Below, piece by piece: positions 46,898-58,365 of a stretch of DNA of 64,000 nt. The translations under genes were made by a program, and so were the position numbers. This DNA comes from Thelephora terrestris (taxonomy: Eukaryota; Basidiomycota; Agaricomycetes; Thelephorales; Thelephoraceae), in contig WIUZ02000007.1 in assembly GCA_015956445.1 (NCBI GenBank), forward strand, positions 1,054,001 to 1,118,000, given 5' to 3'. The stretch's first letter is position 1; each line of letters starts with the position of its first letter. Below the pieces are notes generated by a model. The model was not told where the DNA came from and did not search any database. It saw only the letters and a list, made by a program, of their open reading frames with translations.

Positions 46898-49625
46898 TCA
46901 ACCTTCTCCAACTCCAACTCCAGAGTCGCCGGCAGGTATGCGCCGATGGCCTTCCCTTGAGGGTCCTTCGTTACCCGTGACCGCCTCCAACTGCCTCTGA
47001 ACCTCTTCCCCCGGCTCGGTACGTTTCAACCATGAGATTGCTGACCGAAGGGTCGCACTATCTGGGTTTCCCATGCTCGAAAATTCCTCTATGATCGCTG
47101 CGTTGTCCGGATCGATGTGGGAACGCCATTGGGGGGATTTGACCATGCCAAGGATAATAGCATGAGCTGCCTTCTGGATATTGTCGGTGCCCCAGACTTC
47201 GTCGACAGTTGAGGCCAAATCTAGGCACAAATTCTTCTTCTCTTCGGGCTCCAGGATTGAGCCAGAATCGTTGAACCAGCTTTCGGCGATGAGAGGGAGG
47301 AAGAAGAGAGCAGCCCTGCGAAGTTCGCGGGGCCGGGTACACTGAAACGTGAAGCAGATACCGCGGGCGAAAGAGGGTTCGCGTGATCCATCCTTGAGGA
47401 TCTCGATGGTCTTTTGAGTGGTGGCATAGGACAGTGCGCGGAAAGCGTTCTGAATTGGTTCGTCCTGGTCTTCGCCTCCTTTAGCCAACTCGAAGTGGTA
47501 GCTTAAAAAATCAAGGATCTCTTCAGCGGCCTCGACTGGTGGCAACCCCTCGTCCCATTTGTAGGCCCAGTGCAAGGCGAGACGAGATGCCTTCCACTTC
47601 TCACTGAGGTGGGCAGGAGAGAGAGGAGCCCGCATGATGGCGCAGAAGAGGTTATAACTCTCCACGGCCATGTAAATCTCGGAGAGTGGAGCGATATGTT
47701 TCATGGTTCGGAAGGCGCGATCGACTTGAAGGGAGGTAGATATGACATTCTCGAATGTCTCAACGAGTTTCGCGTGAATTTTCTTGATTTGAGAGTGGTG
47801 CTTTGGTCTGCGACAGGACAATTGAGCCTTATCCGAAGAAACTCGTGCAAAATCTACCAACCTATTGTCAACATGCAGTTCATCGCTGTCCAATTGAATG
47901 TCGAGGGCGAAACCAATGATCAGCAGGCAGGCCAATATGATCGGTGGATCGGGTAGAGGGACCAGCTGGAGGGAATGATCGACGAACTTCTCGATGTCAT
48001 CGGTCAAAGTACGGTCTTTCTCAAAGGCGTCACATGCGCGGTATAGGAGGATGTGACTCATCCAAGCATGGTGAGTATTAGTGAAGGAGAATTCATCCCA
48101 GCGCAACGGTCTGTGATCGTGATCATCGCGGCCAAAGACGCGATCTATCATGCCCAGAGTATATTCGAGGTCCGAGTCTCCCTTGTAGTGTCTGGACCCG
48201 ATGACCCGGTGCCGGAGTGAGATGATGTCAAACACTTCCTTGTCAGATCCATAGCACTTCCGCTGGACTGCGAGGTGGACGAGGGCCCTGGCACTGTGGT
48301 AGGCCTTGTTCCTGAACTTGGGAATAACGACAGGACTTCCGGACGAATGATCGAGGCATTGGAGCACGGTGTCGTAGAGTTTTTCCAACGGAGTGGTCTG
48401 GATACCGTTGTGCCAAATGATCTCGGGGATGAATTTCATGATATCTAGGATGACGTCCGGATCCATGGACATTTCGAACATCCAGGCGATACACTTGGAA
48501 TCCAACACGTAGCCATCCCTATCGGTTAATAGCACGGGTGGGAGATGAGGTAGGTCGACAGTCAACTCGGTGTGTCCATTACCGTTGTTCCCGTCGGGCC
48601 TGCCAGAACCGGTTGAACGATGGGGTTTTCGCCTCCGCTGCCCGCCTTTTCGAGAGAACGTACGGTGAAGCCACATGTTAAATTTAGCCGATGCGCTCCT
48701 TGAGAGGTAAACCATGAAGCGAATGATAAGGGAGAGGGGGGTCTGGAATGGGGAGTCGCACGATATGGTGGCAGCGATGACAATGAGCAAGTAGAAGAGT
48801 AAACCAGACGCGGTGAAACCGACGACAACCCAGGCAACCAGGTCGTCGATGGTGAAGAGGTATTTGGAGAGGGCGCAACCGAGAAGGAGAAGAGCGGCTT
48901 GGAGCATCATGGGCAGACTTTCCATGACGAACTTGAAGCGCCAAGTAGCCATCCCCTCCATCTTGCGCTGTCGATCTCGACTGCGAACGGTAGGAGATCC
49001 ACGCATATCGGCCTGGGAGTATCGGTTGAGCCACTGCTTGCCTAGCATGGCGACAAACGCGGCGAGAAGGGAAACGGCCAAGCTTGAGAAGAGGATGGCT
49101 TGGACGTGGACGAGGGTGGGATTGGGTCCAGTCCACGGGGAATCGCTACTGGGATTAGCCGGAAGGTTTAAACCCTTGGATTCGGCAATGATCCGAAGGA
49201 CATCGTAGTTCAATTGTGTGTAATCAGGTTGGAGCTGGGTCTGGATGGCGATGATGAAGGCAGAAGCGACCGCGGAGAACAAACCCGCCTATCCCCAAAA
49301 TGCAGCTCAACATCACAACCGAAGTGGACAGGAAAGAGGCTTACGAAGATCAAGGTGATATCCAAGTCTCCGCCATGTTTCTTCAAAAAGTCGTTGTCGT
49401 GCTCATCAGCCTCGCGTTTGAATTTGTTGAAGAACTCGGCGCGGGCGTCGCTGCTTGCTTCGAGAGAGGGGAAGTAACTCCTCAGTGCATTGTGTACGGC
49501 ATCCTCCAAACTGGCAGCGAGAAGCGCGGTCAACAAACAGTTGGAATCAGGAGCGAGAATTTGGTTTGGACTCACGATTTCGGGTCGATGGTTGCGTTCG
49601 CTTGGTTGATGGTCCCCTCCGCCAT
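46898..49625 (-). CDS. DUF6535 membrane protein
   Basis: Three exons (49625-49576, 49510-49345, 49288-46898) give 868 codons in frame. The start is MAEGTINQANATIDPKS. The DUF6535 part is FFNKFKREADEHDNDFLKKH, DLDITLIFAGLFSAVASAFIIAIQ, VHVQAILFSSLAVSLLAAFVAMLGKQWL and then FVMESLPMMLQAALLLLGCALSKYLF. It thus has at least four membrane spans and a long cytosolic C-terminal part of about 600 residues with helical repeats. The family is large in Agaricomycetes and has no proven role; a part in defence or cell recognition has been guessed. The exons are fully open, so this looks like a working gene. Confidence 0.9.
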
Positions 49626-50240
49626 CGTGTGCTACAAGGGACTGGGGGTAGGCTAGAATCCTGCTTCAAATTCAAAGCGGGGGGGGGGATTGACTCGGAG
49701 AGATGGTAAATGGGGGGAGGAACCGAAGAAAGATGTGCAGGGTCGATGGGCTACGGGGGGCGAGAAGTAGAGGAAGGCAACAACAACAACAACACCGCCT
49801 CGTGTCTGGGGGTAAGTTGAATACGTTATGAGCTCGAGCGCTCATCGGCTTGGACGAGCAGAGCGCTGGTGCGGACGTCGAGCTTGGGAAACATCCCACT
49901 CCCCGCCGTATCACCCCTATGGCACTTGGCAGAGCCCAATCACGCACTCGATGCTCCAGCTTTCGTTGAGCGCGTGAACCCCAATGATATGTGAGCCATG
50001 GACTCTTCCAGATCCTTGGAGCACTTCACGGCGAAAATCGGTCATCATGCACCCTTGAACCTGCAAGGCAATTATCAACAATCCCTCGATTTTCACCTCG
50101 ACGAAGTGCAGCATTGAACATACCCAGTTCGTTTATCCTCTCCATGGAATCGCAACCGTACTTACCCAAATTGTAATACAAATACTGATCGACTGCCGCG
50201 AACTACGTACAACAACTCCGCACGTTTGCGTATCGACCTC
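49626..50240. other. Intergenic, CAA repeat
   Basis: This stretch is the promoter side of the DUF6535 gene. It holds a G-run near 49680 and a CAA microsatellite at 49779-49794. No gene is seen. Confidence 0.45.
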
Positions 50241-50263
50241 TCCTGTTGATATTTGCACATGAT

Positions 50264-50294
50264 TTGTATATCATTTGTATATCAATTGTATATT
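50264..50294. repeat. TTTGTATATCA tandem repeat
   Basis: About three units of an 11-bp AT-rich motif lie at the left side of the transposon. They may be subterminal sequence of the element. Confidence 0.7.
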
Positions 50295-50436
50295 CCCCTA
50301 GCCCGTGAGAACTGGGCCTAGAAATGGCCCGGGAGGATAATCGGGCCCGCCCCGGGTCCTCCCCCGCCATCAGGCAGTGAAATCGTGAGAATTCCCGCCA
50401 TCACGCGGCTCCCTGGTCCCCTTCTGGCCTCTCCTG

Positions 50437-50572
50437 GGCGCCTTCCTCCATCAATATCGTTCCTGGGGATTACCGCTTGTGGGAATTCCTTCCTCCGGCT
50501 CCTGCTGCCCGCTGTTGGCGCCTTCCTCCATCAATATTGTTCCTGGGATTACCGCTCGTGGGAATTCCTTCC
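50437..50572. repeat. 80-bp subterminal tandem repeat
   Basis: There are two copies of GGCGCCTTCCTCCATCAATA..., with period 80 bp, the second copy shorter. They share TTCCTGGGGATTACCGC and GGGAATTCCTTCC. They lie downstream of the transposase stop. Such repeats are typical transposase-binding regions of CACTA-like elements, though this is inference here. Confidence 0.75.
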
Positions 50573-50752
50573 CCATCAGCAAATGAGGCATTGTATTATT
50601 CTGTTTTATTTTCATTGTTTGAACTTGTCCGAGTTATTTGAACTTATTTAGACCTCCTTTTTTTACAATCGCCGCTCGTCGAGTTCGCCCAAATAAGATG
50701 TGTGACAATCAAGAAAATAATAATCGGAGGCAATTGCAAAAACAACAGGGCG

Positions 50753-53700
50753 CTAATACAGGGTTTTGAAGGCGTGGTAGTCTATGTATTTATTCAGATA
50801 GAAACCCTTGAATACATCGAGCGTGTTAGTAAAGTTGATCTCCCTTGGGATGGGAGTATTGTCCTTGAAGACCGGCAATAGATGCGCGCCGCGGATGATG
50901 GAGTCGAGGTGGATAACGGACATGATTCTGGAATCATCTGGGCTGTAGTCCGGTTCAAAGATCCAGAGACCGTTGTCGGGGTCCGGTTCAGTGAATGTCT
51001 TGCAAAATTCATGAACAAGGGCGCATTGGTACACTTCATCCTTAAGGGCAAACGAGAACAAGAGATGCACCCTCGCAACATTGAGACCCCTCACCCCAGC
51101 CAGGTCTGAGCCGGTGACAAGAAGGACACAATCGCGGCGGGGTGCCGTGATACCGCTCGTCTGCCACCTTGTGGTGGACCGGATGGTTTCGTGGTATAGT
51201 CCCTCGATACCGGAAATGTTGCTTGGGGCGCAGAAAACGGCTTTGGCGGAATTGAAGACAGATAAATCCTTGACGTACTCGAGGGATGGACAGGAGGAGA
51301 GGGGAGGGGTTCCGTCGAACGTGGGGTTCTCTTGGTAAAACAAAAAACGCCGGACAAGAGCCTCGAGATTTTCCTGCTTGATGTGTCGGCCAAGCTCCTG
51401 GAACGAGATCAGAGGGTATCCGCGTGCTGTGTTGTCTGTCAGCAATGTTGTTAGGCATGAACAGGAAGGTATTTTTACCTCGTTTATGTGCAAGAGTGAC
51501 CTCGCTGAACACGGATGGACCATCCACCGGACCTGTCTCTTCTCCGTCCTCATCGGCGTCGAGGTCTCGGCCATGTTCATCGTTATCGTGCAGATCTGAA
51601 TCCTCCGTGTCGTCATCGCTAGTATCTTCAGAGAGGTCGCGAAGCTTCTCGAGCGCCTCACCGAGACAGGTGCCGTTGAGCATGCCACGGGATGAGAAGT
51701 CTACCCTTGCGGCAGCGAGTTTGTCGTTCCGACTGTTGGTGGTTAGCATTTGGCCGAGAGCTTCGTAGTGATTGGACTGGCGCCATGGCTTCTTGACAGC
51801 GCTGATATGCTTCGACTCGGTGATTGACGACGACAGCCCGTTTGGAGCTCCAAACTTTTCGATGTGGTGACGGTAATGGACAAGGGCATGTTGGCGGGGA
51901 AGCGAAAATCCGGTTGGACGTACACCGCTCTCTTGAAAAATCTTGCGGTGGTGGTGGAACTTGGCAAGATTGTGATCGAGGGCGTTGAGCGAGCTTTGAG
52001 TGATGGTGTCCAGACGTGCGATGTAACAGAACTCTAAGAAGGCTGTGATGGTCTTGATGATGTCGATGGGTACGATGCCTTCAAGTGAAGTAACGAAGAC
52101 CTGGTTGGAAGTCAGTTGAAATCTTTGTCGAGTATCGACGTACTGACCTTCATGAATGCTTTGGAATCATTTCCAGTCCACTGTTGGAAATTTCGTCCTT
52201 GTTTGAATCTGCGGAGGCCGGGGAACAAGGGAGTTATTGCGATTCTGAGAGGGGGGCGAGGAACATGAACCAGGGAATTAATCAGAGATTGATTGAAGCA
52301 GACCTTCGATCAATCTCATCGAGCATTTCTGCACCCCGAGCGTGACCATTCTGTATGTTAAGGTAGGTCTCAACCCACGAAACGAGGTGGTCCTTGTAGG
52401 TCCCTTTGATCGCTTGGTGGAGGAGGTCTGGCGTAAGAAGCTCGTAGATATCTGCACGCGGAAATTTTGTAGTGAATGGCTGGTGTCGACAGTCAGTTTA
52501 TATTCGGAGGCAGGTGGTGGAGTGCAACATACGAGGAAGTTAGGGACAATCCCATAGCCAAACCATAGGGTATCCTCATCCTCTGTTTCAGAGAGTTCCA
52601 AGAGCTGTCGGAGTGTGCGAAGCACAGCGGGTGAGCCGTCAAGGTCCGCGGGGTTAGCAGTGCACCTAAGGGAGGGAGTGTCGATTTCAGTCCAACGCCC
52701 GGGGTAAAAAAGGGATTACGAACGTGACACACCATCCATATACAGTTCCAGCAGCAGTAGATTGCTCAGGGTAGTCCGCAATGTACGGGCCAAAGCCGTA
52801 GATTGCACGACGAAAATGGTGGTCGGCACATTGGACAACATCCCATTTGGTCATATAATTTTTGATGGAGTCGTTGATCACGACGAGGCTGCCATGGAAG
52901 AGACGGCGGCGGAAGTCGCGGAAGAGGCTGTTCTTTGTGTCCTCACGTGAACCTGTGGGCCGGGTCAAACTGGGATGATGAAAAATAGAATGAAACTACC
53001 TTTAGGAATCGGAAGGAATCCGATGAGGACAAGTGCATGCTTGTGTGCTCGCCGAATGCGGTTGTGGACATTCCCGACCGAAAGATAAATTGGGTGATAT
53101 TCGTGTTGACCGGTCGCGACCGAAACGGTCGTTTTGTCGGTGCCGAGCATGATGGGAACGAACATGGATCCGTGTGTTGTGGGATCTGTCGCAATAATAT
53201 CCTGTATGTTAATTGTCAGCGGGTGGTAGGCGTGCGATGACATTGGCCTACGCATTGTTCCCATGCCCAGTCTCCACTCATAAAGTCTTTATATTGTCGT
53301 TCCCCGTCTTGAAAGTCCTGGTGGGGCGCATAGTCGATACCTGAGGTAAACTCGGGGTTTGCAAGGATGTGGTGGATGACCTTTCTCGGGTCGCGATACC
53401 ATATCGGGTACTTTTTCCTTATCCACTCTGGTACCGGTCCATCTTCAGGAAGAAGCCACTGATATTGCGCAGTGTATGACCTCCACGGAATGTTTCCCAG
53501 TCCGATCGCGTCGATCTGAGAATGGAGGTCTCGATGTGAGGTGATGGGGGGGACGTCGTTATGGGGGACTAGTGTGGCACTCCAGATATCAAGTAGGTCA
53601 TTTATCATGGTCTGTGAGAGATGGGCTTTGAGATATAGAATCTCCGCGAGCTCAAATCCGGCTCGAGATGTGAATGGGGTCCAATCATCTTCTGACTTGG

Positions 53701-53972
53701 GTGGTTGTGGTGCTGGCAGCATCCCCGATGGGAGAAACGAGCCGCGATGGTCACAAGGGGACCCTTTTAGGAGTTTGTGAGCATAGGAATAGGTGAATAA
53801 TTTGAAACATACCATTGATCACCGGATGATACTCGCGATGGAGGTTTCGAGGTGGGTTTCCAAGCCGAGGGAGTGGGCGATGGACAAAGTTGTGTTGGAC
53901 CAACCCGCGCAGAGACTTACAGACCTTGCCACATTCAGAGCAAGGAAAGAGAGAGGGACGGCCAGTTGCCAT
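50753..53972 (-). CDS. Plavaka-type transposase
   Basis: This is a transposase of a class very common in mushroom genomes. The start is probably ATG 53972, followed by a C2H2 finger CSECGKVCKSLRGLVQHNFVH. Later blocks are KSEDDWTPFTSRAGFELAE, DLLDIWSATLVPHND, WYRDPRKVIHHILANPEF, GDWAWEQC, SMFVPIMLGTDKTTVSVATG and NVHNRIRRAHKHALVLIGFL. They continue with KWDVVQCADHHFRRAIYGFGPY, TANPADLDGS, IYELLTPDLLHQAIKGTYKDH, FKQGRNFQQWTGNDSKAFMK and KISAVKKPWR-type ITESKHISAVKKPWR. Introns of about 50 bp join all exons in frame. The C-terminus has DLAGVRGLNVARVHLLFSF. No break was seen, so the enzyme looks complete. Confidence 0.88.
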
Positions 53973-54873
53973 TGAGGCAGACCAGGCACGAGCGTGAGGG
54001 GAGGGGAGGTGGGAAGACTCGGGAAGAGCGACGTGGCAAGGGACCTGGTCGCGGCGTGGGACTTCGTCGAAAAACCTGAGTGCCGAGCCATTGTGCGCTG
54101 ATGCCACAACTTCTCTCATCCCCCTTCCCTCCCCCTCCAGTCGTTGCACCCTATCGTCACTCTCGCCCTCCTGCCTCTCTGTTGCCTTCTTCTCTATTTC
54201 TACATGATTTCCAAGTTACAAGAGGCAGCTCGAAGCCTGTGTCTTGGCGCTAGGTTTTCTGGCCCACCCGATGGTGTCTGCACCCGCTCTCTCAACGCCA
54301 ATCGCATCGACTGCTTCGATGCCATCCACCCCGATTCCCTTTACACTGGTTGTGCTTACTCTCCCGTTACCAGCCGCATCAGTTCTCACCATGCCGACTG
54401 GTCCAGCTCTTCCGATGTCACTCGCCTCGCTTTTTTCGATGCCGCCTGATTCAAATTCTTCAACTTCGACTACACCCTTCACACCTCTCAACCAGTCAGA
54501 CTGTAGGAGAAGCACTGAGATCCTACCCTCACACGCAATCACTCCCAGCACATTCCCGGCCCCCGAGGAAGGGAAGGAAGTGCCCACGGTGCTCCGATGC
54601 CAACTTCTTTGTGTCCGGGCACATGACTTCCAGTATAAATTGGACTGTGTTTTTCCACCTTGTTCCCTCTCACCCCTCTCACTTCACTCGTTTTATTTAC
54701 CCCGTTCCTCATCTTGTTTGCCTCGTTCTCCATCCCATTTCCCTCGTTCTCCATCCCGTTTGCCTCGTTCTTCATCCCGCTTGCCTCGTTCTTCATCTCG
54801 TTCATCTCGCCCTTCATCTCATCCATTTAACTACTCTCGTTTCTTACTTCCCTCTTCAAGCTCATTCTCCACT
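53973..54873. promoter_or_regulatory. Divergent promoter of transposon genes
   Basis: This stretch is the 900-bp gap between the starts of transposase and accessory gene. It includes a 21-bp tandem repeat at 54700-54830. The whole region is C/T-rich on the plus strand. A long frame through it (54244 onward) is open but low in complexity. It probably results from the repeats and is not a real N-terminal extension. Confidence 0.5.
54700..54830. repeat. 21-bp minisatellite
   Basis: About five units of CCTCGTTCTCCATCCCGTTT-like sequence lie head to tail, some shortened. Because 21 is a multiple of three, the array stays open in several frames on both strands. Confidence 0.85.
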
Positions 54874-56774
54874 ATGGTTAGCACCCGCATAAAGAACAAG
54901 GACGCCCGCCTGGGTGCGCCTGTGATGACCGAGGCGGCAAAGATCAAGGCCGGTATCCCATCTGCGAAGCGTCAAAGCAAGAAACCATCAAAGGCTGAGC
55001 AAATCCGTATACTCGAAGCACGAATAGCTGCCTTCGAGAACCCGGATGATGACGACACCATGCCTATTTCACAGGAGCCACTGGTAAGTCCTTTGTTATC
55101 TTTTTTTCCCCTCGCTGACCTCTTTGGTGACTTAGTTTACAAGGGACAGTAGTCCTGAGGACGTTGACAGGCTAGTCACCGGCTCTGAAGCCCCAACCGA
55201 GCTAGACTCCGAGGAGTACACGATCGTAGGTGGGAAAAGGATCCCCTCAAGCTCCTATGACCCTCGGTATGTTAATCTGAGCGTTCATTGACTACGGCCT
55301 AAAGTTTCTTCTTATCCAGGGCTCTTAAGCGGACAAAAGCATACACCTCGTTCAACGACATTCGTCCAACAATCCGCAACAAGCCATCCGGCCTTGTTGG
55401 AAACTGGTCTCAGGTGCTTACGAAGGCGGGTTCACCTCTCCACCGGTCGCCCAGCTCAACACTCTCGATGCCATCATCATCATCTCAGGTGCTCAGTCCA
55501 TCAGTTTCGACGTCTTGGGAACAAGACACATTTCCGATGATGTCAAACACGGGTCCTGTCATCCCTGTGTGGGATGCTGCCACTCCCTTCACAAACACGG
55601 GTCCTGCCATCCCTGCGTGGGATGCTGCCACTCCTTTCATCGGTCAGACACCTTTCCCGTTCCAGTTCAACATGCAGCAATATCCCCAAGCAACCTCCAC
55701 CCCTCAGACAGTAGGACCCTTCCCCCCAGCTCAGATCTACTCGTTACCAAGGAGGCACAAAGATGGAAAAGGCAAATTACAGATTCCTGGGCAGGGGGCT
55801 CTACCACACGGCATCAAAATTGAGTTCCGAAACACATTCATTCGACATATCATGAGGCTTGTTTGTTCGGACACAACACCATGGACCAACCCTCTTCTTC
55901 CTTTCTACCAGCAAGAGTTTGCCGCTATATACCCAGGCCTCCCGTACCAAATTCATGCAAACGATGCAGTCGTTCTCTCGGCAAGTATCTCAAGCAAGTC
56001 GAGCATATCCATCTTCTTATGTTTTTATTCCACAGACCAATCGTGATCTTGGTGTGCTCCGGAACCACATTGGTGCTGAAGGTTTCGACGAAGTCGTCAA
56101 GTCCCTCGCTGTCCAGTTCTCCAAGCGAACATTAAACTCGAAGGCGGCAAAAGCAGCTTACATCAACACCCTCCTCAATTCCTCTCAACGTCCATTCATC
56201 TGGGAATACTTCCGCCCTGGCACCATTGAGATTCCTCGAGGCGAAGAGACATACTACGACGAGGTGAGTACTCTTCTACCCTTCATATCAAATTACCACT
56301 AATATTTCGATAACAACAGAAACGCCGGGGCCGGTTCCAATCTATCCCAGTCCTTCGTGCTTTCCTGAAGTATTACACATTTCATGGCATTCGGGCACGA
56401 CTCCCATCTGAAGATGCTGGTCGACCCATTGGTGCGCTCGCACTCGCAGCTGCTGCTGTAAGTCCCCCTCCCATCCTAACTACGTCACACTCACCTTTTC
56501 TCAGGTTGAACGCGGGTACTATTTACACCGCTTTGGTGAACTTTCCTCGACCACCAACAAGTTCTCTTCTACCAACTGGATCAATGCCACCAACAGGTAC
56601 CTCGGTATGATTGCGAAACTCACCGATGGTGATTGGGATGAGATATTCGTGGCTCTTTACCAGGTCCAGGAGTCCCACACCCATGAGGCCCAGGTTGAGG
56701 CAGGAGCGGACATAGAGGAAGAAGAGTATGAATCGTTGCTTCCAGATGATCCCCCAACCCCGCCCCCCAGCTAG
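54874..56774 (+). CDS. Plavaka-associated accessory protein
   Basis: The start is ATG 54874 (MVSTRIKNKDARLGAP) and the stop TAG at 56772-56774. Introns near 55085-55150, 55270-55320, 55970-56039, 56263-56320 and 56460-56505 join the exons. The N-terminus is basic with a Lys/Glu helix (KAEQIRILEARIAAFEN). The middle is Ser/Pro-rich and holds two NTGP-IP-WDAATPF repeats. The C-terminal half is more conserved: GVLRNHIGAEGFDEVVKSLAVQF, PFIWEYFRPGTIEIPRGEETYYDE, ALALAAAAVERGYYLHRFGE and NWINATNRYLGMIAKLTDGDWDEIF. Such genes lie next to Plavaka transposases in many agaricomycetes. The role is unknown; DNA binding or help to the transposase is a guess. Confidence 0.78.
55545..55640 (+). repeat. 48-bp coding tandem duplication
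   Basis: There are two copies of a 48-bp unit (AACACGGGTCCTG...GATGCTGCCACTCC), so 16 codons are duplicated in frame inside the accessory gene. Confidence 0.9.
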
Positions 56775-57603
56775 TCCTGCGCAGCTACAGATCAATCTAG
56801 ATACCCTGTTCCTAGTTGCCCTTACCTAAAAGCCAGTTGCCGAACAATTATTTCTCGTTTCTGTTATCAATTACCTCCCTCGTTATCCCTACCTTAACCA
56901 CATTTTAGTTTGACTTTAATCGATCTTATTTCCACCGCGTAATCCGTCCGAAAAATAAGCTGTCGACCATACAGAATATGTGGCAATATTATATAAAATT
57001 CGGACCTACATTATATAACTTGGTTATTTGTGCTTATCTGCAAAATAAGCACTGTAAACCGTGAAACAAGTTCCTTGCCACGTTTGCTGATGCCCTGGCT
57101 CCTGCTGCCAGCTTTGGGGCTGCTTGGACCCTCCCCCGGCATATTCCCCTTGTGCAGGCACGTGTGTACGGTAGATATATGTTGTTTTAAACATTACAAA
57201 AATTTAAGCGTGTGAGAAAAGTACGAAAAAAAAATGCAAAAAAAATACTACCAGGTAGGTAAAGGATACTACAATTCATCCCGCTAACAACGCCGTCATT
57301 CCATGTGGTATTCGTTCCCGGGCGGGCATTTTCCGTCGCTGGTGAGCACACCAGTCGGGACTGACGACGCGCGTCGGGAACACCCGATCCGGCTAACCCT
57401 CTTCTCCTCCCCGCGCTGGCACGTACCTCTGGCTTCTCGTTTACCTCCCATCGGCCCAACCTCACCATCCATGAACTCGCTGCACGTGCGGCCGAATGTA
57501 GACGTGATGTGGGATCGCCTGGCTAGCCAGATCCTGAGCGATCACCCAGGGTGGGCCATTACCTGGTTTTTTCTCATTTTTTTCTCGCTTTACCAGGTAC
57601 GAT
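56775..57603. other. AT-rich right flank of transposon
   Basis: No gene is seen. AT-rich sequence (56880-57060) is followed by the GC-rich CCCTCCCCCGGC block near 57130. The element end should lie in this region, but no terminal inverted repeat was identified. Confidence 0.4.
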
Positions 57604-58365
57604 GTCGGACATGAGAACAACCATGTCATTATTTATGATAATTCACCACAACAAGATTAGATTAGATAAGATAGCAGCCTTATCAGATAAGATTAGATAA
57701 GATAAGGACAAGAAACTCATGGAAAGTTACAGAATGTTACAGAAAGTTCAGGAACATCCTAGAATGCGCCGGAACATCCTGGAACTTGCCGGAATGTTCT
57801 AGAAGGTGACAGAACGTCACACCCCATGTGACACCGGTCACGCTTTTGTGACATTTTGTCACGCTTGTGACATCTGTCACTCCATTAATTACCATAGAAT
57901 ACAGTAGAAGGCCATAGAACGTTCTAGAATAATCTCACATGAAAAAGTATATAAAGAACTCACCCCCAGTTCTAAGGAGAGGCAACTCACCCATAACCTT
58001 TTACCCCTCTCTCTCTCTACCCAACAGCTGTTGGCCACTGGCCAGTAGTTGCCCCCTCTATCCCCTCTTCTCTCTATAACCCACCCTCTTTTACTCTACC
58101 CCTTTTCACCAAGACCCCTACATTGCCTCACCTCCTTAGGCCTGAGTGGTTGAGTGATTTTCAGTAATCACATACCATTTTGAGCCCCACCTCTGTGTGA
58201 ATAAGTTCTAAGTTTGGACTTCTGAATAAGCTTAGTACACTTGACTCTGTGACGTAGCAATATCCTTATCTCTGTTAGTGCTGAAGGCAGACCCTTCAGG
58301 CAGAGAGTATTCTACCTCAGACTAGTGACTGACTAGGTGACAGACAGATTTAGTAATAGTACCAC
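57604..58365 (+). mobile_element. LTR-like fossil (LTR retrotransposon)
   Basis: The sequence has features of one long terminal repeat. It begins near TGTCGGACATG, has a GATTAGATTAGATAAGATA repeat, and has a TATA-type box (AAGTATATAAAGAAC) near 57950. It ends near ACCACA, directly followed by TGGTATCCGAC, which resembles a primer-binding site for initiator Met tRNA. Non-coding leader-like sequence follows to about 59000. No second LTR and no polyprotein domain was seen in the window. The element is therefore broken, and its age cannot be judged without a second LTR. Confidence 0.4.

Larger units (their letters stand above)
50250..57200. mobile_element. Plavaka-type DNA transposon (CACTA-related)
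   Basis: This is a two-gene element with a transposase (minus) and an accessory gene (plus) transcribed away from a shared central promoter. The ends were not found exactly; the limits given are approximate. The left flank holds a TTTGTATATCA array and 80-bp subterminal repeats. The right flank holds AT-rich sequence, then a GC-rich CCCTCCCCCGG block like the one at the left (GTCCTCCCCCGCC). Both genes have open exons, so the copy may be young and capable of moving. Confidence 0.7.

Noticed and set aside
54244-54873. N-terminal extension of the accessory gene
   Set aside because: It is low in complexity and runs through the 21-bp repeat; the ATG at 54874 starts a normal basic N-terminus.
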